A DNA stretch of 64,000 bases from assembly GCA_951804985.1 (NCBI GenBank), contig OX638133.1:74158367-74222366 (forward strand). The letters are read 5' to 3'. Origin of the DNA: Dryomyza anilis (Eukaryota > Arthropoda > Insecta > Diptera > Dryomyzidae). The notes under the pieces were generated by a model. That model was not told the DNA's origin, made no database searches, and worked only from the letters and a program-made list of their open reading frames with translations. Shown here piece by piece: positions 37,031 through 49,437 of this stretch. The translations under genes and the position numbers were made by a program. How positions within the stretch are numbered: position 1 is the first letter of the stretch; the number at the start of each line of letters is the position of its first letter.

Positions 37031-38009
37031 ATATACTCACTGCAAACAAGTATATGAAAAGACTCGAGGTATATTTTTAGAAAAACTACTAGTTTAGTCG
37101 ATTTAAAAACTTCTTTCATTATTCACACTTAGTAGCTTTAAATGTGCCTATACTATTATAGCTCAAGCGACAAAAACTCACGCCATTGTACACTTTACAA
37201 AGACGAAGTACAACCAGAAAACTGCTTTAATTTTAATTAAATAAAATACTTAGCGAATTATAATGGAGTACCTCTTCCAGGTATTCTTCAAGTGTTTTAA
37301 GATTTGCATAATATTTATTACAAGTAAATGCATTTGCAATTAATCCGATTTTAGTCACATTTAATTGTGGTATTTGTTTCATATTTTAAAGATGTTTGTC
37401 AGAAGTATAATTTTAATAATTTCCAAGTAAGTTCAAGTTCAGTTCAAGTCCTGTAGGTCCTACCATTTGAGTACAAATTAAACATGTTCAGCATAAATGG
37501 TTGGAAAGAGATCGGCCTAGATTCTTCAGAACTGCTGTGCCATTTTATTTTATTTCGTATATAACTGAAATTACCTTTGTCTTTCTGGCTATTGGTTCGA
37601 GCGTCACGTCTAATCAGCAGAATCGATTTGACTTAAATGTATACGCAATGATACTATGGTATTCAGAGGTAACATAGGCTATTAAAGGACAGCAGTCGTG
37701 TCTTCTCCCATGCAATATACATTTTTTAAACAACATCATAATTAAATCCAAATTATGTCAAAAGAAAAAGCACAAATCAAAAGCGAAAACATTATCAAAT
37801 TCAAAAGAAATGCCAAAAATTATTGCAAAAATACAAACCTAAAGAATTAACAACAACAAAAAGGAGAATACAATATCAAAAATGCAAATACCAAAACGTA
37901 AAAATAATGACAAAAATATTTTTTAATTATTTCTTAAGTAATTATACTAATATAAATTAAATCTTTTAATAGTATTAACTGATTAAAGTACAATTTGCGA
38001 ATTTTTACC
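37031..38009. other. Noncoding DNA with a SINE body fragment
   Basis: Plus-strand SINE remnants at about 37437-37555 (GTAGGTCCTACCATTTGAGT, then GAGATCGGCCTAGATTCTTC and GAACTGCTGTGCCA) lack the tRNA head. The rest is AT-rich without recognisable structure. Confidence 0.5.
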
Positions 38010-38560
38010 ATTGAATAACAACATAAGTCGTTAATTAGTATATATTTTGTTTTTGGAATACCGGCATATGTCGACTTATTTTTTAACTTTTAATAAAATT
38101 AATTTTGGAATAGCAACATAAGTGGAGATATGTTCAATGAATAACAACAAATTATTTTGGAATAACGACATAACTCGAATTATGTTATATGAAAAACGAT
38201 TTTAAAATTTGGAATAATGACATAAGTCGAAATTTTTTATTAAAACATAATTTTAAAATTTGGAATAACAACACAACTCGAGATATGTTGTTACGATTTC
38301 TTTGAAATTTTACTCAGACATTTCAACTTTCGAGTGTGTAATAACAACATAAGTCTAGTTGTGTCGTTATTTCATATGTAAAATGCGGCAAAACGAGTTA
38401 TGCTGTTATGTTTTTCCCTTATAACTTTTGAACTAAAGAAGAGAATATCACCAAAATTTGACACAATATTAAATCGAATACCGGGAATACGATGGCGGTA
38501 CACACGACATAACGACATAACGACATAAGTCGAGTTATGCTGTTATGCATTGGGCCCACA
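38010..38560. repeat. Degenerate array of palindromic AACATAAGTCGAGTTATGTT units
   Basis: About nine diverged units each contain ATAACAACATAAGTCGA and/or its inverted half TCGAGTTATGTTGTTAT, usually preceded by GGAATA. Spacing is near 60 bases. A final dense block (about 38505-38550) repeats CGACATAA three times before AGTCGAGTTATGCTGTTATG. Each full unit can pair with itself. Confidence 0.65.
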
Positions 38561-39721
38561 GATATTATCATTGCTCAATAATTTTTATTTACTTTATCAT
38601 TTGATTTACGATATACTTTGTCATTTACTTTATGATTTTTATTTAAAATATATTTATTTCCTACTCATTCGTGTGTCAACACTTTCACAGATTATTAAAA
38701 AAATCCTTTATCGTTATTGCGACCAATAAGGCCAACACTAATTTCCGCATGTTTTGAGAACATTAATGAAAATGAAAACATTCTCTGATGATAAAGTTGC
38801 ACAAAGTGAAAAAAGTAACAAATAAAATTTTTTTTTTCTGTTTTAATAAATATGAGAAAATTTAATATAAAAGCGGTCCACCAAATTTATTTATTTGCAA
38901 ACAATGTTTGTGCTTAAGTGGCGAGGCAAAGAACAACAAGAGAAAAAAAAGAAAAACTAAGCAAACTTTGGCGTTGACAGCGGCCAAAGGATATCTGCAG
39001 GATAATTGCTACCGTAAAAAATAAAAATAAAAAATAAAGCAGAAAAAAGCTAACGACAAATTGCAGACAGAAAGAGGAGATAAAGGCGAATCTACGCGTA
39101 GAAGAAGTAGTAGATAAAATGGTTTAAACGGAGACAATTTCTTGGAAAAGTTACAATTTATTTAACGTTTCTAAGTGTTGACTCTGCTGTATGCCTTTTA
39201 ATAAAACCAACAACAGTTGTTGTAGCGAAAACATAAACGTTGCTGGAAAAACCAACAAAAACCATAAAAAAGGATGCTGGTCAGAGGATACAAAAAATGT
39301 ACTTTTATAGTGAAAAGTTTGAAAAAAAAAACATGGAAGCAAAATTATTTCAAGCACAAGAAAGGTTGTATTTATTCTTATGCAAACGTGCAAATTTAAG
39401 GTCAGCCGGGATAAAAAATTTAAGTGTAAAGCATTTTAGGTTAAGGGGTAAATTTATTAATTTGCATTGTAATTTTTCTTTATTGTTTCTGTTTTTTTTA
39501 TGTATTGCGAAAATTAGTTGGAAAATGTTTTTATTATTAGACTACTCAAATTTAATTTAATTTATTAAAATTGATAAGATTAAAAAATCGCTGTTTCTCA
39601 TTGTAGAACCTAAAAATACTTTCTTTAATAACTTTTTATAACATAGCCTTATGAAGTGGCCATTTCACATATTTCTTTTAACAGTTTTATTTTGTTTTAT
39701 AACAACAGTTTTTAATTGGTG
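38561..39721. other. Noncoding DNA
   Basis: No supported gene. The A-rich stretch 38930-39130 and the 106-codon frame at 39240-39560 (Lys/Phe/Leu-rich, no domain) look fortuitous. Confidence 0.3.
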
Positions 39722-40108
39722 TAAGTCTTGCTCTTGCATAGGTACATATGATCTTGTTCTTGGTATTGTTCTTGCAATACCTTTCTTGCTCGTGCTTGCA
39801 AGAATCTTGTAAAATTTAATTAAAAAATTTTAATAAAAGATCGAAGACAAATTTATTAAACTGCATATTAATTATGAAAACGAATAGAATTTGAACACTA
39901 ATTGTATTTAAGTTACTTATTTTACATATTTTTTTAATTTCTGCAACAAAAAATAAATTATTTTACTAACAAAAAAAAAAAAAAAATCCAATAACATAAA
40001 AATTTGAATTATATTTTAACAAGAATTAACTAATAAAAAATAATTGTATAAATCAAGTAATATTGACGAGACAATTCAAAACCTCAAGGTCATAATAAAA
40101 TTAACAAT

Positions 40109-40365
40109 TCGTCGTTGTAGAACGAAAAGTCACCAAATAAATTTTTAATATTTCAAATATTCATTTACAAACATCTTTATGTATCTGTCAATTTTTAATC
40201 GATGATCTCAATTTCTTTTACCACATGATAAGAAAATGTAAACCTATCAATTGATATTTAAACTTTTAAAAGGCATCCATTACTTTTTATAATATTAATC
40301 AACTAACTCGTAATTGAAGTTTTTCATAAAAATGTATTTAGTGACTTTTCGTTCTACTACGACGA
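40109..40365. mobile_element. MITE, TCGTCG family, copy 1 (nested in hAT-like copy C)
   Basis: 257 bp with inverted ends of about 30 bases: TCGTCGTTGTAGAACGAAAA at left, and TTTTCGTTCTACTACGACGA at right. TA follows the right end; the left flank is AT. The site is unoccupied in copy B (about 32650-32680), which confirms insertion. A sister copy is at 52143-52397. Confidence 0.8.
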
Positions 40366-40900
40366 TATACATTCATAATAAATATAAGGAATTTTACATA
40401 TTGGCATTTTCTGTTTTTATCAGAGATTTAAAAATTCCTATGTAAAGAGAACACAAATAATATCTCGCAGGGTAACATTTTTCTTTGCGAACACATACCC
40501 AAACGCTACAAAGCAAACACTAACAGAAAGAAGAGATTACAACAATAACGAATTACGATTCGTATACACACACACTTTCACCACGACAACTCTTCGTTGC
40601 AATCTTGCATCATCGCATGGCAACAAACAGACGCATTACAACAGACAGACGCAATACAACGGACAGACGCATGACAGCAGACAGTCGCATGGCACCACAC
40701 TACATGTATGTATCTAGTAAAGCTATCTAGTCGGCAACAACAACGAGTTTCTTTCGTGGTACACAAAATTTCACGCCAAAAATTCTATCAAAAGCTTGGA
40801 TGCTGCTTTTGTTGCACTTTCAAACGAATCAGCGGATTTGTGAGAAAAAAGAAAAACACAAAAAAATCAGCTAAATGAGGTACACTGTGAAAAATGTTCA

Positions 40901-43008
40901 TACCCAGTATACCACGACTCGGAGCCTCCAGTGTATCGAACAATTCTCGAAATGGCTTCGAAAAAAAAAATGATCTCGTTGTTATATCGAAAATAAGTTT
41001 TAATGATTTTTGTATTCAATTGTTTAGATATTTTCTGAAATGTCTACGAGAAAAAAAATGATCTCATTGTTATATCGAAACTAATTTTTCAAGATTTTTG
41101 GATTCAGTTGTACCACCTTTCTGTATATGTCTGCTTTCGTCCGCTGGATATAATTTGGAATGATATGCAGGTCCGAACAGTTAGAACACCCTTTTCGTTC
41201 AAGTAATGTCAGTGTCCGCAAGAGTTAGGTCAATTTCATTATTATAAAAGCAACGATTTTCTTTTCTTTGTTAATAAATTATAGAACTCCTGATTGCGAT
41301 TGGTTCCAATTTTAAAAATAAGGTCACCAGGTGTCCAGTGACCTTTTCTTTATGGCTGTATTTACTTTTATTTAAAATAAATAGAGTGGACATTATTTTT
41401 TTTATATTTTTAGTTAATTTTACTTTATTTCATTAAAAATAAATGTATGAAAATAGTGATCTGTGAATTTTCATTGTTTATTTATTTTTGTTTTTGATGT
41501 CAGAAATATTTTCGTTCAGAAATAAAAATAAAATGTAAACACATGCTAAGTTCATAGACTCATTTTCGAAAAATATTTTGTTTAAATTGAAATTGAATAT
41601 GAAAATAATATACGACAAATTAATACAGAGTACCCAGTAGGATCAAATGACACAAAATAAATGATGGTTAATAATTGTGTTACGAAATTAAATTTCAATA
41701 GAATAAAAAAATATGAATGCGATGGTGCCGAAACGACCATATGATGCAAAGGATATAATAGAAACAAAATAGAGAGATAAGTAAAGAAATTTTTTTTTGT
41801 GTTTTTTTTTATTGTCATTACGGATGGCATATATAGATGACGGGTTTTTTAAAACCAATCAGAAAGCCCCATTCCGTCGTCAAGAGCTTCTAGTACGCTC
41901 CGATTCTGAAATAATTCTCGTAACGAGAAACCTTCATTATCTCGGTTCGATATCGGCCGACCGTTTTGGTAGCAGAGATCGGAAATGCCCGTGTGCGTGC
42001 GCCCGCACATGCCCATTTCTTCATACCCTGACGAGCAAATTTGTTTTACGCAGACACTGCACTCAGGCATCACATTTTTTTTACAACACATCCCGTCGCA
42101 ACGAGTGATGCTTTACATTATTCTCGGTACCTGCCCTCGTGCGTGGCAATACTCAAATACACTTTTAATCGCAGTTTTATTTTGGTTTATAAAAATTGTA
42201 TCTTTTAATTGTTCGTTGAACAGAAAAATAAATTTAACATGAAATCTTAATCAACATTTTTATTAAAATACAAAAATTATTATGTGCAAAAATCTATTTT
42301 AATAAAAAAGCTACATGATAGGCTTCGAAAAATAATGTATATCCTCATTTGTAAAAATGTACACTAAGTTTAAACTTGCACTGAAAAACTTGTACTAAAT
42401 TATACAATTTTTATAAACCAAATTAAAACTTCGATTAAAAGTGTATTTGAGTATTGCCAAACTTTTCTGTATTAACGATAGTTTTATTTAAAAATTATTA
42501 AAACATTGCGCAGTATATTATAACAGTGCCGTACTCATGCGCCACATAAGAATGTCATACAAGAAAAAATTAACTGGCTGTGAAAAACTGCCCCGCGTGC
42601 TGCCCGGGGCAGTCGGTTTTCGCTGTTGCACGGAGTTGCCCCGCGAAATAAATACCATAGCACTTGCGCGATATGTTTCTCTATTTTCTCATTCCACGTC
42701 TGCGCGGGCTGCAGTTTTTAGTTTCGTAGCCCGCACGAGGGCAGGTACCGCGAATATTGCAAAGCATCACTCGTTGCGACGGGATGTGTTGTAAAAAAAA
42801 TGTGGTGCCCGAGTGCAGAGTGTGCGTAAACAAATTTGCTTCTCATTTACTTAAGGGCACGGGCGCGGGCGTGCGTGCAAATCCGAACTCTGTTTGGTAG
42901 GAATGTTCCTATATTATCATTGCGAGAAATGGATTCGATATCGGAAAAATTCTTCGACATTTCGCAACATTTTCGTTGCGATATCGAAACAGTTTGGTAT
43001 ACTGGGTA
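40901..43008. mobile_element. Foldback-type element with nested inverted segments
   Basis: Bounded by TACCCAGTATACC and GGTATACTGGGTA, inserted in hAT-like copy C (copy B is uninterrupted at about 33180). Inside, a GC-richer left arm (about 41930-42145: ACACATCCCGTCGCAACGAG, ACCTGCCCTCGTGCG) has its reverse complement at about 42725-42950. The adjacent segment 42146-42198 (TACTCAAATACACTTTTAAT) pairs with 42400-42457. About 270 bases of GC-rich sequence separate the two right-hand pieces, so the right arm itself carries an insertion or the left a deletion. The frames of 80-100 codons are not recognisable proteins. Confidence 0.65.
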
Positions 43009-43987
43009 TATTCAATATTTTTTTTTTGCTTTATAAGTTAAAAGATATAATGCACATATAACTTAACTTAAGATAACTTCATGATTTTAGAATTAACAAA
43101 AAAACTACGTACAAAAGGAAAACAAAAATAATAATGTGCATAGCACAGTGCATATGCAGGAACGATGTAGGAACTAGCATAGCGAAGCAAAGAGAAAAAA
43201 GCATTGTTTGTCTATTTTATCTCTCTGAAGCGATTTTTGAAGCACTTTTGAAGCTATTTACTGCTTCAAAAGTGCTTCACAGGCCTTATTTTTAAGACGC
43301 TTATATCCTTTAGCCTTGAAAAACAAAACAAAAAAAAAAAAAATTAAAACACACATATTCATTAATATTCACGTTCATAAATATTTTGCATGCTTTCCAT
43401 TGTTACTTGTTGTTCAATATTTAGTAATATCATGAATTCTTTTGAATTTCATTATTACCTTAAAACATTATAAATACATTAAAATTATAAAAAAACGCAA
43501 GAGTCTTGATTTTCTTGCAGTGTTAGTCTTGCACTTGTTCTTGAATTTCTTATCTTGCTCTTGTTCTTGCAAGAAAATTTCGATCTTGTTCTCTCTCTTG
43601 TTCTTGCAAAAAATGTAAGAACAATATACAAGAACAAGAAATTTTTCATAATCACTAATGTAAACAAATATCTGCCTTATACTTGAAATGTTTAAACTTG
43701 TCGAACTTGCACTTCATTTATTCCCTTAAATAGTTACTGAGATGTTAATAATTTAAAACTTTTTTTCATATTTTTTCTTGCATTACCATTGTTTTGTTTT
43801 TGTCCGAAATTGAGCTGTTATACTTTTTTAAAAACCGTTTTAAACCGGTATAAAACCGAAACCGTTTATAACGGTTATAGGTATCGGTTTATTTCTGATT
43901 TTCGAATAATGGTTTCGGTTACGGTTTTGGTTTTAAAAATGAAACGGTTTTAAACGGATACCGGTTTCGATTACGGTTTCAATCCTT

Positions 43988-44704
43988 ATTATAAATTTAA
44001 ACATTACTCTGATGATTTATTTACCAAACGATTTTATTTAATTTTCCGAAATATAACGAAATTTATGTTTTACTATTTATATGAATCATGCATCACTTTA
44101 AGTATTTGTGCATTAATATGATGAAATTTTCACAAATGACCGGTCATTCATCGAATTAATTTATGTTTTTTTTTTACTTTTTTTATTTTTAGAATAAATA
44201 GTTTAGTCTCTTATCCAACTATTTTTCATAAACTGTAAACGCAAATTTTATTTCAGATATTCTAACCAATTATAATATATTAATAAATGGTTATATATCG
44301 ATAAGTTTTAAAGATATTTAAATCTAAATTAGAAATTTTTTAATTTTTTTTAGACTATTATAGCATTTGGGTTTCAATGATAAATACGATAATGATTTAT
44401 GATGATACAGAGCAAACTTTAAACTAACGAGAAAAATTTTTATCATAGGTTCTAATTTTTAAAATACGCACTATCAACACAGTTGCATTAAAAAATTCAA
44501 TGATTAAATCATAACAAACGCCATTGGAGAACTTCTACTACACTAGGAAAAAAATTCATATATGTCTTATATTTGACAGTTTTTAGTGACATGAAGAATG
44601 TATTCATATTTTTGCTGCCAAAACATGAATATCTATGAAATCTTTGTATATTGCAGGCAGGGTTGTTATTTCATGAGTAGTTGCCGTGAGTCTACAATAA
44701 ATAT
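43988..44704. other. AT-rich noncoding DNA
   Basis: Nothing recognisable between the hAT-like copy C and the A-rich tract. Confidence 0.4.
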
Positions 44705-46450
44705 AACATTTTTCGTGGTACAAAAACACAAAAACAAAAGTAAAAATAAAAATAAAAACAAAAACAAAAGAAAATATAAAAAAGCAAAATCACGAATCAA
44801 ATCAAAAGCAAAATCACGAAACAAATCAAAAACAAAACAAAAGCAACAACAAAATCAAAAACGCAAAAGAATAAACAAAAAAAAAAAAAAAGAAAACACA
44901 AACCATGTAAGGAAAAATACAAAACAGAAGAAAAACACAAAAGCAAAAACAAAAACTCAAATACAAAAACAAAAGGATAATTGCAAGGACACTAAAACAA
45001 AATCAAAAGCAAAAGAAAAAAACAAAAAAAGGACAACAAAATAAAAAACTAAAGCATGAACAAAAACATAAAAGCAAAAACAAAAATAGAAGCAAAACAC
45101 AAAAGCAAAAACACAAATACAAAAAAAAAGGATAATAGCAAGGACACTAAAACAAAATCAAAAACAAAAGAAAAAATCAAAAAAAGGTCAACAAAATAAA
45201 AAACTGAAGCATGAACAAAAACATAAAAGCAAAAACAAAAACAGAAGCAAAATACAAAAACATAAAAAAAAAGCAAAAAAAAAAAAGAATTAAAAGCAAA
45301 ACACAAGAGCAAAAATAAAAACAAAAAATGAAAAACACAAACCAAACGAAAAAAATTCAAAAACATTAAAAGGGAAAATAGAAAAATCCAAAACCCCTAA
45401 AACAAAAGTAAAAATAAAAGCAAAAACACAAAAATAAAATAAAAACCAAATTAAAAGAGCAGAAAAAAGCAAAAACAATACCATAACACAAAAATAAAAT
45501 CAAAATTCAAAAGCACACAACAAAAGCAAAAACACAAAAAAAAAATAAAACCAAAATTTATGGCAAATAAATCAAAAGCAAAAATCAAAAACACAAAAGC
45601 ATAAACACAAAACATATAAGGGAAAATACAAAACAAAAGCAAAACACAAAAGCAAAGACACAAATACAAAAATAAAAGAACAATTGCGAGGATACTAAAA
45701 CAAAATCAAAAACAAATCCCAAAAACAGAAAAGGATCAACAAAATAAAAAACAAAAACAAGATCAAAATCAAAATCACAAAAAACAAAAACAGAAACAAA
45801 ACACAAAAACATGTAAGAAAACCAAACAAAAAAACAGAATTAAAAGCAAAATAAAAAACAAAAACATTATAGCAAAATTAAAAACATAAACCAGCAAAAT
45901 GCAAAAACATGAAAAGGGAAAAACAGAAAATCAAAAACACAAAAAAAAAAATAACAAAATAAAATCAAAAACACAATAACAAAATCAAAAACACAAAAAT
46001 AAAATAAAACCAAAATTAAAAGAGCAGAAAAAAGCAAAAACAGTACCATAAAGCAAAAATAAAATCAAAAATCAAAAGAAACAAATGAAAAAACACAAAA
46101 TAAAAAGAAAAAAAAATAAACCAAACGCAAAAATCAAAAGGAAGTCAAGACAACAAATTCAAAAAATATATATAAAAAAAGAATAGTAAAACAAAATCAA
46201 ATGAAAAATAAAAATAAAAATCAAATTAAAAACAGAAAGAAAAAAAATAAAAACGCAAAAAAAAAAAACAAACCCAAAATCAAATTATATTTAAAAACAA
46301 AAATACAAATTCAAAAATACCCAATAAAATCAAAAACACGACATTTATAACACAAATACAAAGAAAAAGATAGACGTAAACCGTAAGCAAATTTAAAAAC
46401 CAAAGCAAAATGAAAATTTGATGAAAAACGCAATAGCAAAATTAAATGCA
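44705..46450. repeat. 1.7-kb A-rich tract of AAAAGCAAAAACACAAAA words
   Basis: The plus strand is almost free of T and made of diverged AAAACA, AAAAGC and AAAATC words. A longer block (GGATAATTGCAAGGACACTA, AAAACAAAATCAAAAGCAAA, GGACAACAAAATAAAAAACT) recurs at about 44970, 45122 and, more diverged, 45665, so higher-order duplication has occurred. All the long frames on either strand (Lys/Asn-rich or Phe/Val/Leu-rich) are by-products. Confidence 0.85.
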
Positions 46451-46777
46451 AAAATCGAAATCAATAGTAAAAACTATAGTTTAAAAAGCTAATCACCAGA
46501 AAAATACTATAAAAGCAGAAAAAATGTAAAAGTTTCAATCTGATTAAGAACGGCATACATTTTAAATATATGTATTTTTTATAATTCACATAATATTGTT
46601 TTATTACACTGCGTTTGTTTAGTATATATAAAGAAATTAAATGATTTAAGAAAAATAAGACAAAAAAAACCGATGCGCAGCCGGGGTACAAAATAGTAGT
46701 TTTTGTATAAGTTAAATATATACAGAATATACCTAAAATAAATGCAATAAATACATTTTCTTTCTTTTTAAATAACA

Positions 46778-46959
46778 GCCCTATTCTAGTAAGCAATGAC
46801 AATTGTTATCAATAACAATTGATACAAATGACAATTGATTCAGACTTTTACGTCAATATACATAGAAAATGAAAAATGACAGAATACGAAATAGTGACAG
46901 TTGTGACAAAGCGCACTATTGTGACCGATTTTAATTTGTGACTCCTGCCAGAATAGGGC
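46778..46959. mobile_element. Short MITE with GCCCTATTCT ends
   Basis: 182 bp bounded by GCCCTATTCTAG and CCAGAATAGGGC, with AATGACAATTG-type words repeated inside (about 46796-46845). A 3-bp CAG lies on both sides if the terminal G is excluded, but the target duplication is uncertain. It is noncoding. Confidence 0.6.
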
Positions 46960-48350
46960 AGTTAGTATCTTTTCCGCTGTATGATTAAAACATTGACATG
47001 GGAATTAGGTATAATTTATACTCTGAGGTTAGTGTTAATAAAATGTATTCCCCTTAAATTACTTGCCTCATAAGAATCTTTAAAATCATACCATGATTTG
47101 TGTCTACCTGCAACTGTCAGTTGGCCCCCTAAAATATACGCCAAATGCCTAGCGGAAGCTATTTTAATTTCCTTTAAACATAATTTCTGTAAAATGTAAA
47201 TGTTTTCGCAATTTGAAAACAGAAAATAATTTCCGTACAACCTACAAGTAGCAGAGCTACAAAATTCACATTAAAGTCCTGGCTAAAACTAAAGCCAGAA
47301 CAAGAAATAAATTTCCAGCTCATGGTACATTGTAGAGCAGGTGGTTTTTTTTTTCTTATACTTGTTAATTTATTTATTTTTCTTTACATTTTTTTTCTAT
47401 AATCATATTTTGCATAATTTTAATCTCAACAAAACAACATTTAATTTGCATGACTGCCATGGCTTATTGAAGAGGCTTATTAAACTTGGCTTAAACAACA
47501 ACAAAAGTTCTCGTCGTCTTCGTTGTCGACGAAAACATTTGTGGTAGAAATAACTATGGCACCAACAATTTTCGCTATTTAATAGAATTTTCGCGTAGTT
47601 TTCTCGGGCTCCTTTCTGCGTGTGGCTCGAACCACGAATGCCTCCTAATCCCACTGTTTATTATTTTGCGATTGCCATAGAAATTCCTTGAATTATCCTT
47701 CGCTTGATTTGCTTGTTGCTGTGGCAACTTCGTTATGTCGTCGTCGTCTTCGTCTAAAAATGGCACCGAAGGCAACGTAATTTAATTTCAAAACATTCTG
47801 ACATTTTTGTTGCAAAAACGTCAAACGCGGAGAAAGCGGCAACGGAAGCGTGGCAATCGCAATGGCAACAAAATGTGATTATGTCTATCTGTCTGTCTAT
47901 TTGCGTGAATAGAAAAATATTTTGATTTGCATTTTATTTCCATGCAAAATAAGACCGAGCGAAAACCATGAACTGCGAGAAATAGTAAAATCCATGAGTG
48001 TGAAAAATAAATCAAAATTGTATTTTTATTAAATAACGTTAAGCTGTACTTATATATTTTAGAAATGAAAATATTGATTTTCTATATTTTTTTGGAGAAA
48101 GTGCCTCAATTTGTGTGGCTTTCGAAGAAATATAAACAAAAAAAAAACATATTTTAAAGTCAGAATATGTAAAACTATCTTCGCGATAAAAAAAAAAAAT
48201 TGGAGAATGTATTTTAAAATCATACATTTTTTATTTTGAATATTCCCGCTTGAAGACAAATTGCTTCCTTGAATTTATGAACGCCTCCAGCGGTAAGGTT
48301 CCTCAATATTCTGCAGCAAAAGTGGATAAAGAGTGAAATTTTATTCATTC
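46960..48350. other. Noncoding DNA, partly of mixed composition
   Basis: About 47500-47900 is less AT-rich and non-repetitive (GTCGTCGTCTTCGTC, GGCAACGGAAGCGTGGCAAT) and might be a conserved noncoding element. The short frames across it (for example minus 47775-47575) have no recognisable domain or splice support. Confidence 0.35.
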
Positions 48351-49429
48351 TAGAGATGGGCGCGTGCCGTTCTTTTTTCGTGTCACGCCCGAAAATCTTA
48401 GTTCGTGCGTGCAAATCTCCATGCGTGCTAGTTACTGTAGTGACCGTGCGTGCCCGTGGATCCAAAATCAGGCACGCGCCCATTAAAGTTTTTTTTTTAT
48501 AGTTTCTACCCCATTTAAAAAACCCTTACTTCCAGCATCAGAAAATAAAAATTTCGTGGTATTTTAAACTTTTCTTTAAAATCGTTTGCTTTAGTTTTAC
48601 TTATGGATTTAAGAGAATAAAAAGTATTAAACTTAACTTTTGAATTATTTATTAATGTGACTAAAACCCATTGAAATCTCGGTTCCAGTTCGGATTCCAA
48701 GATTTTTAAAATTGTGGTTCCGATTCTGGTTTCAAACAAAAATTAAATGGGTTTCGATTCCGGTTCCATACATTTTTAATAACGGTTCCGATTCCGGTTC
48801 TTTGCATTCCCTGACAAAGAACCTGTTCCGGTTCTGGATCTAATATTTTTAAAATAGCGGTACAGATTCCAACCAGAAAAAATATATACGTTCCGATTCC
48901 AGTTCCGGTTCAACAAATTTTTAATAACGATTCTGGTTCCAAAAATCTTAACAGTTCCGGTTTTATTTTTCACGTTTCGCCGGCTTTTTCATATTTTTTC
49001 GTACTTTTTTCGTGTATTTCCGTGTACATTTTTAATAACGGTTCCGATTCCGGATCTTTGTATTCCCTGACAGGGACTATAACCTGTTCCGGTTCTGGAT
49101 CTGATATTTTTAAAATAGCGGTACAGATTCCAACCAGAAAAAATACATACGTTCCGATTCAACACATTTTTAATAACGATTCTGGTTCCAAAAATCTTAA
49201 CAGTTCCGGTTTTATTTTTCACGTTTCGCCTGCTTTTTCATATTTTTCCGTACTTTTTTCGTGTTTTTCCGTGTTTTGTCGTGATTTTCCGTTTGTCTTC
49301 GTGTCTTTTAAATACCCGTCCTTCTAGTGCGTGCGTAAATTTACTCGTCGGGCTCGTGCTCGTGCGTGTCACCTATCGGCGTGCCCGTGCGTGTTCGTGC
49401 TATCAAAAACACACACGCGCCCATCTCTA
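48351..49429. mobile_element. hAT-like element, TAGAGATGGGCGCG family
   Basis: 1079 bp with perfect 14-bp terminal inverted repeats TAGAGATGGGCGCG / CGCGCCCATCTCTA and a perfect 8-bp target duplication ATTCATTC (48343-48350, 49430-49437). CGTGCGTGC words are subterminal. The interior is built from GGTTCCGATTCCGGTTCT words and contains a tandem duplication of about 245 bases (starts at about 48776 and 49028; both copies contain GATTCCAACCAGAAAAAATA). There is no transposase frame, so it is nonautonomous. Confidence 0.88.
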
Positions 49430-49437
49430 ATTCATTC

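Larger units (their letters stand above)
39722..43987. mobile_element. hAT-like element (CAAGGATTGAAACC family), copy C, with nested insertions
   Basis: Alignable to copy B from the CTTGCTCTTGCATAGG block (32338 in B) through the GACAGACGCATGACA minisatellite (about 40612-40700), the GAAGCACTTTTGAAGC inverted segment (about 43230-43280) and subterminal CGGTTT words, to the right end GGTTTCAATCCTT at 43987. The left terminus is missing. Two insertions absent from copy B interrupt it: a MITE (40109-40365) and a 2.1-kb foldback-type element (40901-43008). CTTGTTCTTGCTCTTG repeats recur near 43495-43640. Confidence 0.7.

Noticed and set aside
41797..42108. 103-codon frame and its antisense partner in the GC-rich foldback arm
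   Set aside because: The sequence is one arm of an inverted repeat; the mirrored arm does not preserve the frame.
44598..45044. 148-codon Lys/Asn-rich frame and the Phe-rich minus-strand frames to 46049
   Set aside because: Produced by the A-rich low-complexity tract; no domain or splice context.
47575..47775. 66-codon minus-strand frame in mixed-composition DNA
   Set aside because: Short, isolated, no domain; the composition alone fits noncoding conserved DNA.
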